DNA of 12,442 nt. It comes from an uncultured Bacteroidales bacterium. Lineage in GTDB: Bacteria; Bacteroidota; Bacteroidia; Bacteroidales; UBA932. The notes below the pieces were generated by a model that had not been told where the DNA came from, did not search any database, and worked only from the letters and a program-made list of their open reading frames with translations. Every line of letters starts with the position of its first letter. Positions within the stretch are counted from its first letter, which is position 1. Below are positions 1-7,860 of this stretch, one piece after another. The stretch spans positions 1 through 12,442 of the forward strand of contig CABQAB010000029.1 of the NCBI GenBank assembly GCA_902461985.1, in the 5' to 3' direction. The translations under genes were made by a program, and so were the position numbers.

Positions 1-1
1 C

Positions 2-763
2 TTCGAGGGCGTGGTATGGTCATCCGCCAGGCTTGAATCGTTCAAAAAGGCTGTCGGCGGAAGAATGGCCGGGGAAATCAGGATACGGGACAAGGAGAAC
101 GACTGGCTCGAACTGAGCGGATGGATAAGGAATCTTCCGAAACCGGCGGGCATATTCTGCTGCAACGACGAATGTGCCAAGACCGTAATCGAGACCTGCA
201 ACAGCATAGGGGTCAAGGTGCCGGACGAGCTCTCGGTCCTCGGCGTGGATGACGACTCCTTTCTCTGCAGCATCACTTCCCCTGCAATTTCCACGGTAAA
301 ACTGGATTTCGCAGGATTAGGCTACAGGGTGGGGCATTTCATCACTGAAGCCGTGGTCTCAGGACATTGCGAAGTCTGCGAAATAGACCACAAGCCTGTG
401 GAAATAGTCGAGAGAGAATCCACGCCCCGGTGCCAGATGGACGACAGATACATAATCGCCGTAACCGACTACATGAAACAGCATTTCAGCGAGGGCATAG
501 AAATCAAGGATGCAATCAGGGACATACCTCTTTCCCGGCGAGCCGTCGAGCAGCGCTTCTCCAATGCCACCAACGGAAGGACCATGCACAGTTTCCTCAC
601 GGAACTCAAGGTTGGAAAGATGAAGGAAATGTTAGTCAGCACGGATCTGCCGGTATTCAACATAGCTCTGGCTTCAGGATTCAAGGAGAATTCCAACGTA
701 AACCGTATTTTCCGCTCGATAACAGGGCTTTCGCCAAAAGAATTTCGCAAGATTCACAAATAA
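2..763 (+). CDS. XylR-like transcriptional regulator, 3' part (periplasmic-binding-like domain plus AraC HTH)
   Basis: This is the C-terminal part of a transcription factor; the open frame runs off the left edge, so the GTG at 11 is internal and the true start lies upstream. The visible N-terminal 135 or so residues match the second lobe of a LacI/XylR-type sugar-sensing domain, with FCCNDECA (effector-pocket region), VPDELSVLGVDDD and a serine/threonine-rich ISTVKLD stretch. The last 105 residues form an AraC-type double helix-turn-helix: first helix pair around SRRAVEQRF, second around NIALASGFKENSNVNRIF, closing with LSPKEFRK. E. coli XylR has the same order of domains and binds xylose, but the ligand here cannot be read from sequence. 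The next gene, a lipoprotein nucleotidase, begins about 50 nt downstream on the same strand. No sugar catabolism genes are visible, so its targets may lie to the left. Family assignment is secure; the specific function is unknown. Confidence 0.88.
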   Translation, partial: FEGVVWSSARLESFKKAVGGRMAGEIRIRDKENDWLELSGWIRNLPKPAGIFCCNDECAKTVIETCNSIGVKVPDELSVLGVDDDSFLCSITSPAISTVKLDFAGLGYRVGHFITEAVVSGHCEVCEIDHKPVEIVERESTPRCQMDDRYIIAVTDYMKQHFSEGIEIKDAIRDIPLSRRAVEQRFSNATNGRTMHSFLTELKVGKMKEMLVSTDLPVFNIALASGFKENSNVNRIFRSITGLSPKEFRKIHK

Positions 764-775
764 TTGATAGATTTG
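744..775 (+). promoter_or_regulatory. Candidate Bacteroidota promoter for the nucleotidase lipoprotein gene
   Basis: TAGATTTG at 768-775 fits the Bacteroidota -7 element TAnnTTTG exactly. Twenty bases upstream lies TTCG (744-747), three of four matches to the -33 TTTG. Transcription would start near 782, giving a leader of about 30 nt before the ATG at 815. The site straddles the stop codon of the upstream regulator gene, so the lipoprotein could be transcribed independently. The call rests on motif match and spacing only. Confidence 0.42.
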
Positions 776-814
776 CAGACTGTAACAACCGGATTCCCGG
801 ACAAACTGATGTAT

Positions 815-2443
815 ATGAAAAAAATCCCTTGGTCAGCAGCCATTCTGTTATGTATCTCTTTCCTTGTCTGCGGATGCGTGGAACAGATTCCGGACAGACC
901 TGAACCCGATTCCGGAAACGAAAAACCTGGCGGAGATGAAAATCCTGACGGAGGAAATGAAAATCCCGGAGGGGAAGCTGATTCAGCGTCGGATCAGATA
1001 GTCATTCTTTTCACCAACGACCTCCACAGCCAGATCGAGCCCTTGGATCCGGACTCGCAATACAATGCCGGCAAAGGGGGCGTTGCGAGAATCAAGGTGT
1101 TGGTGGACAGCGTGAAAACTGCCGAGAAAGCAGTAATCGTGGCAGACGCCGGGGATTTCGTGCAAGGCAGTTTCTACTTCACCTGCCTGGACGGAGACGT
1201 GGAAATGGCGGTACAGAAAGAAATAGGCTATGATATCCGCACCATAGGCAACCACGAATTCGACAAGAAGATTCCCGGACTTGCACACATGCTTTCCCTC
1301 AATGACGTCCTGACTGTCAGCAGCAATTACGATTTTTCCGCGACCGTGGTTTCGGAAAACGTGAGACCTTCGGTTTTATTGGAAAGAGGAGGGCACAAAA
1401 TCGGTTTCATAGGCTTAGGACCACGTCTGAGCGGGCTTGTAGACCCGAAATCCTGCGAAGGGGTCATATATTCCTATCCATGGGAAGACGCCGACCGGGT
1501 GGCTGCGGAACTGAAAAAACAGGGAGCGGAGATGGTCATAGCCCTTTCACATTTAGGCTATAACGCCACGAGCACGGCCAAGTATTACGACCGCGGGTTC
1601 GCCATGGCCACGGAAAACATAGATTTCATCATCGGAGGGCACAGTCATACTTTCCTGACAAGGGCCGATTATGCGACCAATCTTGCAGGGACGGAGGTGC
1701 CCATAGTCCAGACCGGCAGCAGGGGCATATATTTGGGATATATGAAAATAGACTTCACCCGGACCGGCAGGTCGCGCTACTCCTACCGCCTCATCCCGGT
1801 AAATTCCAGATTAGACTCCCGCACCGATCCGGTTTTCAACTCCATGCTCGCAGGCTGGGCGGAGGATCTCGGCAGACAGATGGACGAAGTGCTCGGCTAT
1901 TGCCCGAAAACCATGAGGAAAGGCGTTCCACAGGGGCTGCTCGGCAACTGGGCGGCAGATGCCCTTGTGGAAATCTGCAGGGACACATTCGGCACTGCGC
2001 CAGACCTTGCAATCTGCAACAACGGAGGGCTGAGAACGGAACTGACTCCGGGAGACGTGCGGAGGAAGGACATTTATGCGGTCTTCCCGTTCGACAACAA
2101 GCTGTGCCTGCTCGAACTTCAGGGGACAGTGCTCCTTCAGATGTTTGACGCCATAGCCGCATACAACGGTGAACCGGTGAGCGCGGACGTACGTCTCCGC
2201 ATAAAGGACAAGAAAGTTGCAGGAGTGACGGTGGGCGGACAGGAAATAGATCCGGACAAGACATACAAGGTCTGCACTATCGACTACCTTTCCAATTCGG
2301 ACCACTACCATCTCGGAAGATACCTTTCGAGGGAGGACAGCGAAGACTTCGTATATGACCTGGTCTGCGACTACGTCAAACGGCTCACTGAAGAGGGGAA
2401 AAAGGTGGAATCGCAGATCGACGGCAGAATCACCGCCGAATAA
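815..2443 (+). CDS. Secreted lipoprotein, UshA/5'-nucleotidase-type metallophosphoesterase
   Basis: A 542-residue lipoprotein predicted to hydrolyse nucleotides or related phosphoesters outside the inner membrane. It opens with a positively charged, hydrophobic signal peptide ending in VCGC, so Cys21 should be lipidated. A low-complexity linker (residues 33-55) rich in Gly, Asn, Glu and Pro follows. The two-metal calcineurin-like domain carries TNDLH (D69, H71), DAGD (D114), GNHEFD (N146, H147), SHLG (H246) and GGHSHT (H276, H278), a complete metal-binding set. The C-terminal 5'-nucleotidase domain starts near residue 350 and has NNGGLR (402-407) and FPFDN. ATG 815 is chosen because it gives a compact signal peptide; ATG 809 is also possible, and the in-frame TTG at 764 would add a non-signal-like extension. 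Exact substrate (AMP, UDP-sugar, cyclic nucleotide) is not determinable. A likely role is phosphate or nucleoside salvage. Confidence 0.9.
   Translation: MKKIPWSAAILLCISFLVCGCVEQIPDRPEPDSGNEKPGGDENPDGGNENPGGEADSASDQIVILFTNDLHSQIEPLDPDSQYNAGKGGVARIKVLVDSVKTAEKAVIVADAGDFVQGSFYFTCLDGDVEMAVQKEIGYDIRTIGNHEFDKKIPGLAHMLSLNDVLTVSSNYDFSATVVSENVRPSVLLERGGHKIGFIGLGPRLSGLVDPKSCEGVIYSYPWEDADRVAAELKKQGAEMVIALSHLGYNATSTAKYYDRGFAMATENIDFIIGGHSHTFLTRADYATNLAGTEVPIVQTGSRGIYLGYMKIDFTRTGRSRYSYRLIPVNSRLDSRTDPVFNSMLAGWAEDLGRQMDEVLGYCPKTMRKGVPQGLLGNWAADALVEICRDTFGTAPDLAICNNGGLRTELTPGDVRRKDIYAVFPFDNKLCLLELQGTVLLQMFDAIAAYNGEPVSADVRLRIKDKKVAGVTVGGQEIDPDKTYKVCTIDYLSNSDHYHLGRYLSREDSEDFVYDLVCDYVKRLTEEGKKVESQIDGRITAE
917..973 (+). 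repeat. Short tandem repeat coding the lipoprotein linker
   Basis: Three imperfect tandem units of 18, 21 and 18 nt encode NEKPGG, DENPDGG and NENPGG just after the lipidated cysteine. The GAAAATCC core is shared by the last two units. The repeat forms a flexible acidic tether between the lipid anchor and the catalytic domain. Such a run could change length by slippage, but every unit is a multiple of three, so the frame would be kept. Confidence 0.6.
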
Positions 2444-2503
2444 GTTGTCATCACCATAATTCCAGGGGATGAACCCGTCTTTTTGCCGGAAGTCGTTTAA
2501 TTT

Positions 2504-2535
2504 TTTGTCATTATAAATTTTATGAGGTAATTTTG
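2504..2535 (+). promoter_or_regulatory. Bacteroidota-type promoter upstream of rbfA operon
   Basis: TTTG at 2504-2507, a 20-nt gap and TAATTTTG at 2528-2535 give an exact match to the primary sigma factor promoter of Bacteroidota (-33 TTTG, -7 TAnnTTTG). Transcription would begin near 2541, leaving an AT-rich leader of about 58 nt before rbfA, with no Shine-Dalgarno sequence as is normal in this phylum. It lies in the only sizeable gap before the six-gene plus-strand cluster, so it probably drives that cluster. The rest of the 2444-2598 gap holds nothing else I can support. Confidence 0.68.
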
Positions 2536-2598
2536 AGGATATTTTTTCTGTTCCGTCTGGAATAATCCCTCAAATTTGCAGATTCATTTGCATTATAT

Positions 2599-2949
2599 AT
2601 GGAAAACACAACAGAAAGCACAAGGCAACTTAAAGTTGCGAGAGAAATACAAAGGGAAGCAGCCGAAATCATACGCAGCAAAGGAATGGCGGCGTTTGAC
2701 GGGGCATTGGTCAGCGTCAGCGGAGTGAAGGTCAGTTCCGATCTGTCCGTAGCCAAGATTTACGTGAGCGTATTCCCTTCCGCAAAGGCTGACGCCGTGA
2801 TGGGGAAACTCAAGGAAAATGTGAAGGCATACAGGGGCGAGCTCGGCAGGGCGATGGGCAGACAGCTGAGAATCGTGCCTGAAATCATCTTCTATCTCGA
2901 CTCCAGCCTCGACTATGTGGAACATATCGACGAACTTCTGAAAAAATAG
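2599..2949 (+). CDS. rbfA: Ribosome-binding factor A
   Basis: RbfA is a small KH-fold protein that binds the immature 30S subunit and helps the late folding of the 16S rRNA 5' region; it is also needed for good growth in the cold. The 116-residue product has the usual family length. It shows the N-terminal helix with QREAAEIIR, the SVSGVKVSSDLSVAKIYVSV strand pair, the central KAYRGELGRAMGRQLRI helix typical of RbfA, and a terminal PEIIFYLDSSLDY...HIDELL segment. The ATG at 2599 is the only sensible start. It is the first gene of the cluster, and the permease gene begins 23 nt after its stop. Confidence 0.95.
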   Translation: MENTTESTRQLKVAREIQREAAEIIRSKGMAAFDGALVSVSGVKVSSDLSVAKIYVSVFPSAKADAVMGKLKENVKAYRGELGRAMGRQLRIVPEIIFYLDSSLDYVEHIDELLKK

Positions 2950-2972
2950 GAAGCTGTTAGAATTTTTGTCAT

Positions 2973-4220
2973 TTGAAATTGAATGTAGGGCTCAGAATAG
3001 CCTGGCGTTATCTTTTCGCCAGAAAATCGCAGAATGTAATCAACATCATCTCTGCGGTGAGCGCGTGCGGAATGGCCATCGGCACTGCAGCCCTCATAAT
3101 AGTCCTGTCCATATACAACGGATTCGACAGAATCATCGAATCCAGCATGAGCATTGTAGAACCTGACATTCTCATATCCCCGTCAAGCGGAAAATATTTC
3201 GTTCCCGAGGGGGAAATCTACGACCGTCTATATGCCGACGGAAGAGTGGAGAGCATCTGTACCATAGTCGAGGAAACTGTTTTCCTCACCTACGGCAGAC
3301 AGCAGTCTACGGCAATCGTCAGAGGAGTGGACGAAATCTACGAAGAGGAATCGGTGATTGCGGAGAAAATCGTCAGAGGGGAATATAAACTGCATCGGGG
3401 AGACGTGCCTCTCGCCTGCGTAGGAACAGGGCTCGCTCACAGACTCGAACTGAACCCGGCTTTCCTGACAGGTCTTGACATCTGGTACCCTTCCCGCAGC
3501 CGCAAGTTCTCCGTGATTAACCCTGCGGCTTCACTCGAAAGCGTAAAAGTCTGGCCTTCAGGCATTTTCAGCATCAACAACGATGTGGATGAAAGCTTGG
3601 TCATAGTACCTGTGGAAGTGATGAGAGAGCTTCTGGAACTTGACCGGGAAGTGACCGGAGTGGAAATCAGACTTGCCGGAGGGGTGACGGAAAAAGAATG
3701 TGGCAGGCTGATAAATGAAATCCGCAACGCCCTTGGTGAGGGTTTCATCGTGAAGGACAGGTATATGCAGAACGAGTCGCTGTACAAGATGATGAAATAT
3801 GAAAAGGCGGCCATATACCTCATTCTGGTCTTCATGGTGCTCATCATATCCCTCAACATCTACGGCAACCTGACCATGCTTACGATAGAGAAAAGGGAAG
3901 ACATCTTCACTCTCAGGGCAATGGGGGCTCCGGACAAGCTGATACGCCGCATCTTCCGTCTTGAAGGCTGGCTCATCACCCTCTGCGGTCTGGCGGCCGG
4001 GGCGGTCGCAGGCATCGCGGTCTGCATGGTACAGGAACATTTCGGAATGATAAAAATGCCGGGAGGATTCCTTGTCTCGGCCTACCCTGTCATAATAAGC
4101 TGGGCTGATGTGGCGTTGGTATGCATCAGTGTGGCTGCAATCGGCTGGCTCGTCACGCTCGTTCCCGCCATCCGGAGCACAAGGAAAGAAAATGAAAACG
4201 CGAAAAATCCAAAGATATGA
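2973..4220 (+). CDS. LolC/LolE-type lipoprotein-releasing ABC transporter permease (FtsX/MacB fold)
   Basis: Inner-membrane permease of the type that, with the ATPase LolD, extracts lipoproteins from the inner membrane for delivery to the outer membrane. The 415 residues show the family order: a short cytoplasmic start, TM1 at about 22-48, a large periplasmic domain (about 50-275) containing EPDILISPSSGKYF, then TM2 (about 279-305), TM3 (332-354) and TM4 (376-400). The FtsX-like segment ...LTIEKREDIFTLRAMGA lies after TM2. The start is TTG at 2973: an in-frame TAG at 2958-2960 closes the frame upstream, no ATG or GTG lies ahead of TM1, and MKLNVGLRIAWRYLFA resembles family N-termini. Its stop overlaps the start of the next gene (ATGA, 4217-4220). 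No LolD ATPase is in the window. LolC and LolE cannot be told apart here. Confidence 0.88.
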   Translation: MKLNVGLRIAWRYLFARKSQNVINIISAVSACGMAIGTAALIIVLSIYNGFDRIIESSMSIVEPDILISPSSGKYFVPEGEIYDRLYADGRVESICTIVEETVFLTYGRQQSTAIVRGVDEIYEEESVIAEKIVRGEYKLHRGDVPLACVGTGLAHRLELNPAFLTGLDIWYPSRSRKFSVINPAASLESVKVWPSGIFSINNDVDESLVIVPVEVMRELLELDREVTGVEIRLAGGVTEKECGRLINEIRNALGEGFIVKDRYMQNESLYKMMKYEKAAIYLILVFMVLIISLNIYGNLTMLTIEKREDIFTLRAMGAPDKLIRRIFRLEGWLITLCGLAAGAVAGIAVCMVQEHFGMIKMPGGFLVSAYPVIISWADVALVCISVAAIGWLVTLVPAIRSTRKENENAKNPKI

Positions 4221-5233
4221 AACTAATCTCCGTAATAATCCCGGTCTATAAAGTCGAAAAATTCATAGGACGCTGTTTAGACTGTCTCTTGGCACAGACA
4301 TATCCGCATTGGGAGGCAATCTGCGTGAATGACGGCAGCCCAGATTCCAGCAGGGACATCATACTTCGATATGCAGAACGGGACGCCCGCATCAAATTGG
4401 TCGAGAAAAGTAACGGAGGACTCCCTTCAGCAAGAAATGCCGGCATGGAAGCGGTCTCCGGAGAATATGTCATATTTTTGGATTCCGACGACTTTCTCCA
4501 CCCACAGACAATTGAATTTGCAGTATGTCTGGCCGAAAGGGACGGGAGCGATATGGTGACATGGTACAAACACCCCAATTACCGCAACATCACCTTCATC
4601 AGGCACAAATTAGGGTTGGACACTATCGATTACAGACCATACGGGTACAGAAAAAAATTCGATCTGGGCAAAGTCAGGTCGCGCTGCACGGACAAACTGT
4701 ACGAACATCTGACGGAATACTCCCATCCGAAGGGGATTGACTGGCCGATGAAGCATTTTTATGTATGGAGAATGATGACAAGAACCTCTCTGATCGGCGA
4801 CCATCGTTTCTACGATGACATCCGCTGTTTCGAGGATTTTCCATGGTGGCCGGAAATACTGCTCAAAAAACCCGTAGTAACCATGACGAAACTGCCGTTC
4901 CACTTCTACTATCCCAATTTCGGCTCCATCGACCTGAGTTCCTCAAGGCTGAAAAAAATCCGATACTGGTGTCTTGGACTCGAAAAGGCATGGGAGGTCA
5001 TGGCTGGCAGCGGCGAAGATGAAATCGTAAGGGCCTGGTCACACAACTGCAGATGGCCGGTAATCAACATTCAGATAGCCAAAAGGCTGGACAGTTTCGA
5101 CCCGTCCGCCGCAGAATGTGAATTCCTGGTCGGTATCCTCAGAAAACTGAAGGCTGACGGAGCGTTCTGCAATCCGGAGACAGAGGCCGACAGAAAAAGT
5201 CTGGCAAAAATCAACAGCTTTATCGGAGAATGA
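4217..5233 (+). CDS. Family 2 glycosyltransferase
   Basis: A 338-residue cytoplasmic glycosyltransferase with the GT-A fold. The N-terminal half carries SVIIPVYKVEKFI (nucleotide-binding strand), VNDGSPDSS (N38-S41 region), NGGLPSARNAGM and the metal-binding DSDD at residues 89-92. The C-terminal half, including the FEDFPWWPEIL segment, resembles polysaccharide-type GT2 enzymes and probably sets acceptor choice. I see no membrane segment. It likely adds a sugar from a nucleotide donor to a lipopolysaccharide, capsule or glycoprotein glycan, but neither donor nor acceptor can be read from sequence. It overlaps the permease upstream and polA downstream by 4 nt each, which suggests translational coupling. 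It stands alone, without other glycan genes, so it is not part of a recognisable polysaccharide locus here. Confidence 0.87.
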   Translation: MKLISVIIPVYKVEKFIGRCLDCLLAQTYPHWEAICVNDGSPDSSRDIILRYAERDARIKLVEKSNGGLPSARNAGMEAVSGEYVIFLDSDDFLHPQTIEFAVCLAERDGSDMVTWYKHPNYRNITFIRHKLGLDTIDYRPYGYRKKFDLGKVRSRCTDKLYEHLTEYSHPKGIDWPMKHFYVWRMMTRTSLIGDHRFYDDIRCFEDFPWWPEILLKKPVVTMTKLPFHFYYPNFGSIDLSSSRLKKIRYWCLGLEKAWEVMAGSGEDEIVRAWSHNCRWPVINIQIAKRLDSFDPSAAECEFLVGILRKLKADGAFCNPETEADRKSLAKINSFIGE

Positions 5234-7860
5234 TGGAGAAGAGACTATACCTTATTGACGGCCATGCACTTGTCTTCAAGATGCACTATGCCTTGGGGGC
5301 GCATCCCATGTTGAACTCAAAAGGCGTGGACACCTCCATCCTCTACGGCTTCACGAAATATGTACTGGAATTGATAGAGAAGGAACAGCCGACCCACCTT
5401 GCGGTCTCTTTCGACCCTCCGGGAGGGACTTTCCGCCACGAGGTCTACCCTGAGTACAAAGGCACACGCGCCGAGACTCCGCAGCAAATCATCAATGCAC
5501 TTGAACCTCTGTGCGGAATCTGCCGTGCCTTGGGCATTCCAGTACTTATGATCCCGAAATTCGAGGCTGACGATGTCATAGGCTCCATGGCGAAAAAAGC
5601 GGAAAAGGAAGGCTTCAAGGTCTTCATGGTCACCCCGGACAAGGATTACGGGCAATTGGTGACCGACAACATCAGCCAGATAAAGCCGGGCAAGGCAGGT
5701 TCCGACAACGAACTTTTCGACAAGGACAAGGTCTGCGAGAAATACGGGGTTTCCGATCCGCTGCAGATCATAGATTTCCTCACCCTGTGCGGCGACACGG
5801 CGGACAATGTGCCCGGAGTCAAGGGAGTGGGTGAAATCGGGGCTAAGAAACTCCTGGCCCAGTTCGGCAGCGTGGACGGCATATACGCCCATATAGACGA
5901 GCTCACGCCACGTCAGAGGCAGATGTTCGAGGATGCCCGCGGCCATATCGGCATGAGCCGTTTCCTCGTCACCATCAAGACCGATATCGACCTGGACGAG
6001 TTCCCGACTTCCGACATGGAAATCAACAAGGTCTACGGGAAAGAGGCTTTCAGGATTTTCGATGAATACGAGTTCCGTTCGCTCAAACGCTATCTTGGAC
6101 CTGAACCTGAGGACTACGATGGCCCGGAACAGGAAAGACTCCCTGAGTTCAGTTTCGAAACGGGAGACGTTTCCGGCGTATGCGTGGCAGCAAGGCGGTC
6201 CGGAATGTGCGCGGTCGTAATTGACGGGGACTCCTGCCATGTCTCTGCAAACACAGAATCGGGGATTATGGCAGCCGGCGGCTCTGTAACCGGGTTCGCG
6301 GAACTGCTTGCGGACGGTAATACCGCCAAATGCGGTTTCGGACTGAAGGAGATATGGAAAGAGTTGAAAGCCAAAGGCCTGTCATTGGAGGGCAGACTTT
6401 ATGACATAGAACTGATGGACTATCTCATAGACCCTGAAAAAAGCCATCAGGCTGACGTGCTTTCGAGGCTGCTGCTCGGAGTGGATCTGGAAGAAAAGGG
6501 CGGTCAGTCTGAAGAGCTGTCGCTTTTCGACGAGAAGGAAGAGAGTTCGGATCTGTCGCGGCAGGCAGCCATCTATTTGGCTCTCAACAATATAATCCAG
6601 TCCCAGATTGAAGAAAGGTCACTTTCGGAACTGTATCTGAAGATGGAAGAGCCTCTGATAAGGGTTCTTGCAAAAATGGAAAACGAAGGGGTGAAAGTGG
6701 ATATGCCGCAGCTGCGACGCTATGCGGACAGTCTCAGCCTCGAACTTGCCGCAATTCAGGACACCATACGCGAACAGGCAGGAGAACCGCAGCTTAACAT
6801 TCTCTCTCCAAAACAAATCGGCGTGCTGCTGTTCGAGAAACTGAAACTCGACCCTAAAATAAAGGCGAAGAAAGATGTACGGTACGAATATCCGACTGAC
6901 GAAGAGACCCTGCTCAAGCTCAAGGACAAGCATCCCGTAGTGGGAAACATACTTGAATACAGGGCAGTCAGGAAACTGCTTTCGACCTATATCGAACCTT
7001 TCCAGAGCCTGATAAACCCTGAAAGCGGAAAAATCCACACGACTTTCAACCAGGCCCTCACTGCTACCGGACGCCTCAGTTCCGTGAGACCCAACCTCCA
7101 GAATATCCCGGTAAGGACCGAAAGAGGCAAGGAAATCCGCAGGGCGTTCGTCCCTTCCCGAGAAAACGGACTCATAGTTTCAGCCGACTACTCGCAGATA
7201 GAACTGAGAATCATGGCCCACCTCAGCTGTGATTCCAACCTTGTAGAGGCTTTCCGCGCAAACGAGGACATACACGCCCTCACCGCCGCCAAAATCTTCG
7301 GGGTTGACATCGCAGACGTGACTCCGGAGCAGAGGAGAATCGCCAAGACAGCCAATTTCGGCATCATCTACGGCATATCGGCTTTCGGGCTGGCGCAGAG
7401 GCTCAGGATTTCGAGAAACGAGGCGAAGAACATCATAGACGATTATTACAGGCACTTCCCGTCGATATCCTACTATATCGAGGACACTTTGGCGGCCGCA
7501 AGGGAAAACGGCTATGTAGAGACCGTATTCGGCAGAAGACGCTATCTGCCCGGCATAAATTCCAGGAATGTCACTCTCCGTTCATTGGCCGAACGCAATG
7601 CAATCAATGCCCCGATCCAGGGTACGGCGGCGGACATCATCAAACTTGCGATGATAAACGTTGACCGCAGAATCAGTGAAGCAGGACTCCAAAGCCGCAT
7701 GGTGCTCCAGATACATGACGAACTTCTCTTCGATGCAGTGGCAGAGGAAACCGGACAGCTCAAACAGATGGTAGTGGAGGAAATGGAAAATGTGGTGCGT
7801 CTCAGCGTGCCTTTAACAGTAGAATGCAATGATGGAAAAAACTGGCTCGAAGCTCACTAA
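5230..7860 (+). CDS. polA: DNA polymerase I with degenerate proofreading domain
   Basis: Repair and primer-removing DNA polymerase of 876 residues. The N-terminal 5'-3' exonuclease domain (about 1-290) has EADD (D114, D115), TPDKD (D137, D139) and GDTADNVPGVKGVG (D189, D192), so its metal sites look intact. The polymerase domain (about 480-876) has TGRLSSVRPNLQNIP (from 613), motif A ADYSQIELR (D653), the O-helix RRIAKTANFGIIYG (R703, K706, F710) and motif C HDE (829-831), all complete. F710 matches the phenylalanine of E. coli Pol I. The middle 3'-5' exonuclease domain is recognisable only in outline: the DTE motif, the NxxxD motif and the final YxxxD aspartate are not preserved (see findings). 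Proofreading is therefore probably lost, as in Taq polymerase. The gene begins in the overlap with the glycosyltransferase (ATG 5230, alternative ATG 5233) and its 3' end overlaps the sigma factor gene by 32 nt. Confidence 0.97.
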   Translation: MMEKRLYLIDGHALVFKMHYALGAHPMLNSKGVDTSILYGFTKYVLELIEKEQPTHLAVSFDPPGGTFRHEVYPEYKGTRAETPQQIINALEPLCGICRALGIPVLMIPKFEADDVIGSMAKKAEKEGFKVFMVTPDKDYGQLVTDNISQIKPGKAGSDNELFDKDKVCEKYGVSDPLQIIDFLTLCGDTADNVPGVKGVGEIGAKKLLAQFGSVDGIYAHIDELTPRQRQMFEDARGHIGMSRFLVTIKTDIDLDEFPTSDMEINKVYGKEAFRIFDEYEFRSLKRYLGPEPEDYDGPEQERLPEFSFETGDVSGVCVAARRSGMCAVVIDGDSCHVSANTESGIMAAGGSVTGFAELLADGNTAKCGFGLKEIWKELKAKGLSLEGRLYDIELMDYLIDPEKSHQADVLSRLLLGVDLEEKGGQSEELSLFDEKEESSDLSRQAAIYLALNNIIQSQIEERSLSELYLKMEEPLIRVLAKMENEGVKVDMPQLRRYADSLSLELAAIQDTIREQAGEPQLNILSPKQIGVLLFEKLKLDPKIKAKKDVRYEYPTDEETLLKLKDKHPVVGNILEYRAVRKLLSTYIEPFQSLINPESGKIHTTFNQALTATGRLSSVRPNLQNIPVRTERGKEIRRAFVPSRENGLIVSADYSQIELRIMAHLSCDSNLVEAFRANEDIHALTAAKIFGVDIADVTPEQRRIAKTANFGIIYGISAFGLAQRLRISRNEAKNIIDDYYRHFPSISYYIEDTLAAARENGYVETVFGRRRYLPGINSRNVTLRSLAERNAINAPIQGTAADIIKLAMINVDRRISEAGLQSRMVLQIHDELLFDAVAEETGQLKQMVVEEMENVVRLSVPLTVECNDGKNWLEAH

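Noticed and set aside
11..13. GTG at 11 as true start of the regulator
   Set aside because: The frame is open to the window edge and the protein is already in the middle of a sugar-binding-like domain, so the gene is cut by the window.
764..814. In-frame TTG at 764 as start of the nucleotidase gene
   Set aside because: It adds 17 residues of polar sequence ahead of a good signal peptide and begins directly after the regulator's stop. ATG 815 (or 809) gives a proper lipoprotein N-terminus.
2466..2484. Possible terminator after the nucleotidase gene (GGG/CCC, then GTCTTTTT)
   Set aside because: The stem is only 3 bp with a 5-nt loop, too weak to support despite the T-run.
5317..6240. Long open frame (307 codons) on the minus strand inside polA
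   Set aside because: It lies wholly opposite a well-conserved polA region, has no recognisable domain and looks like a by-product of polA codon use.
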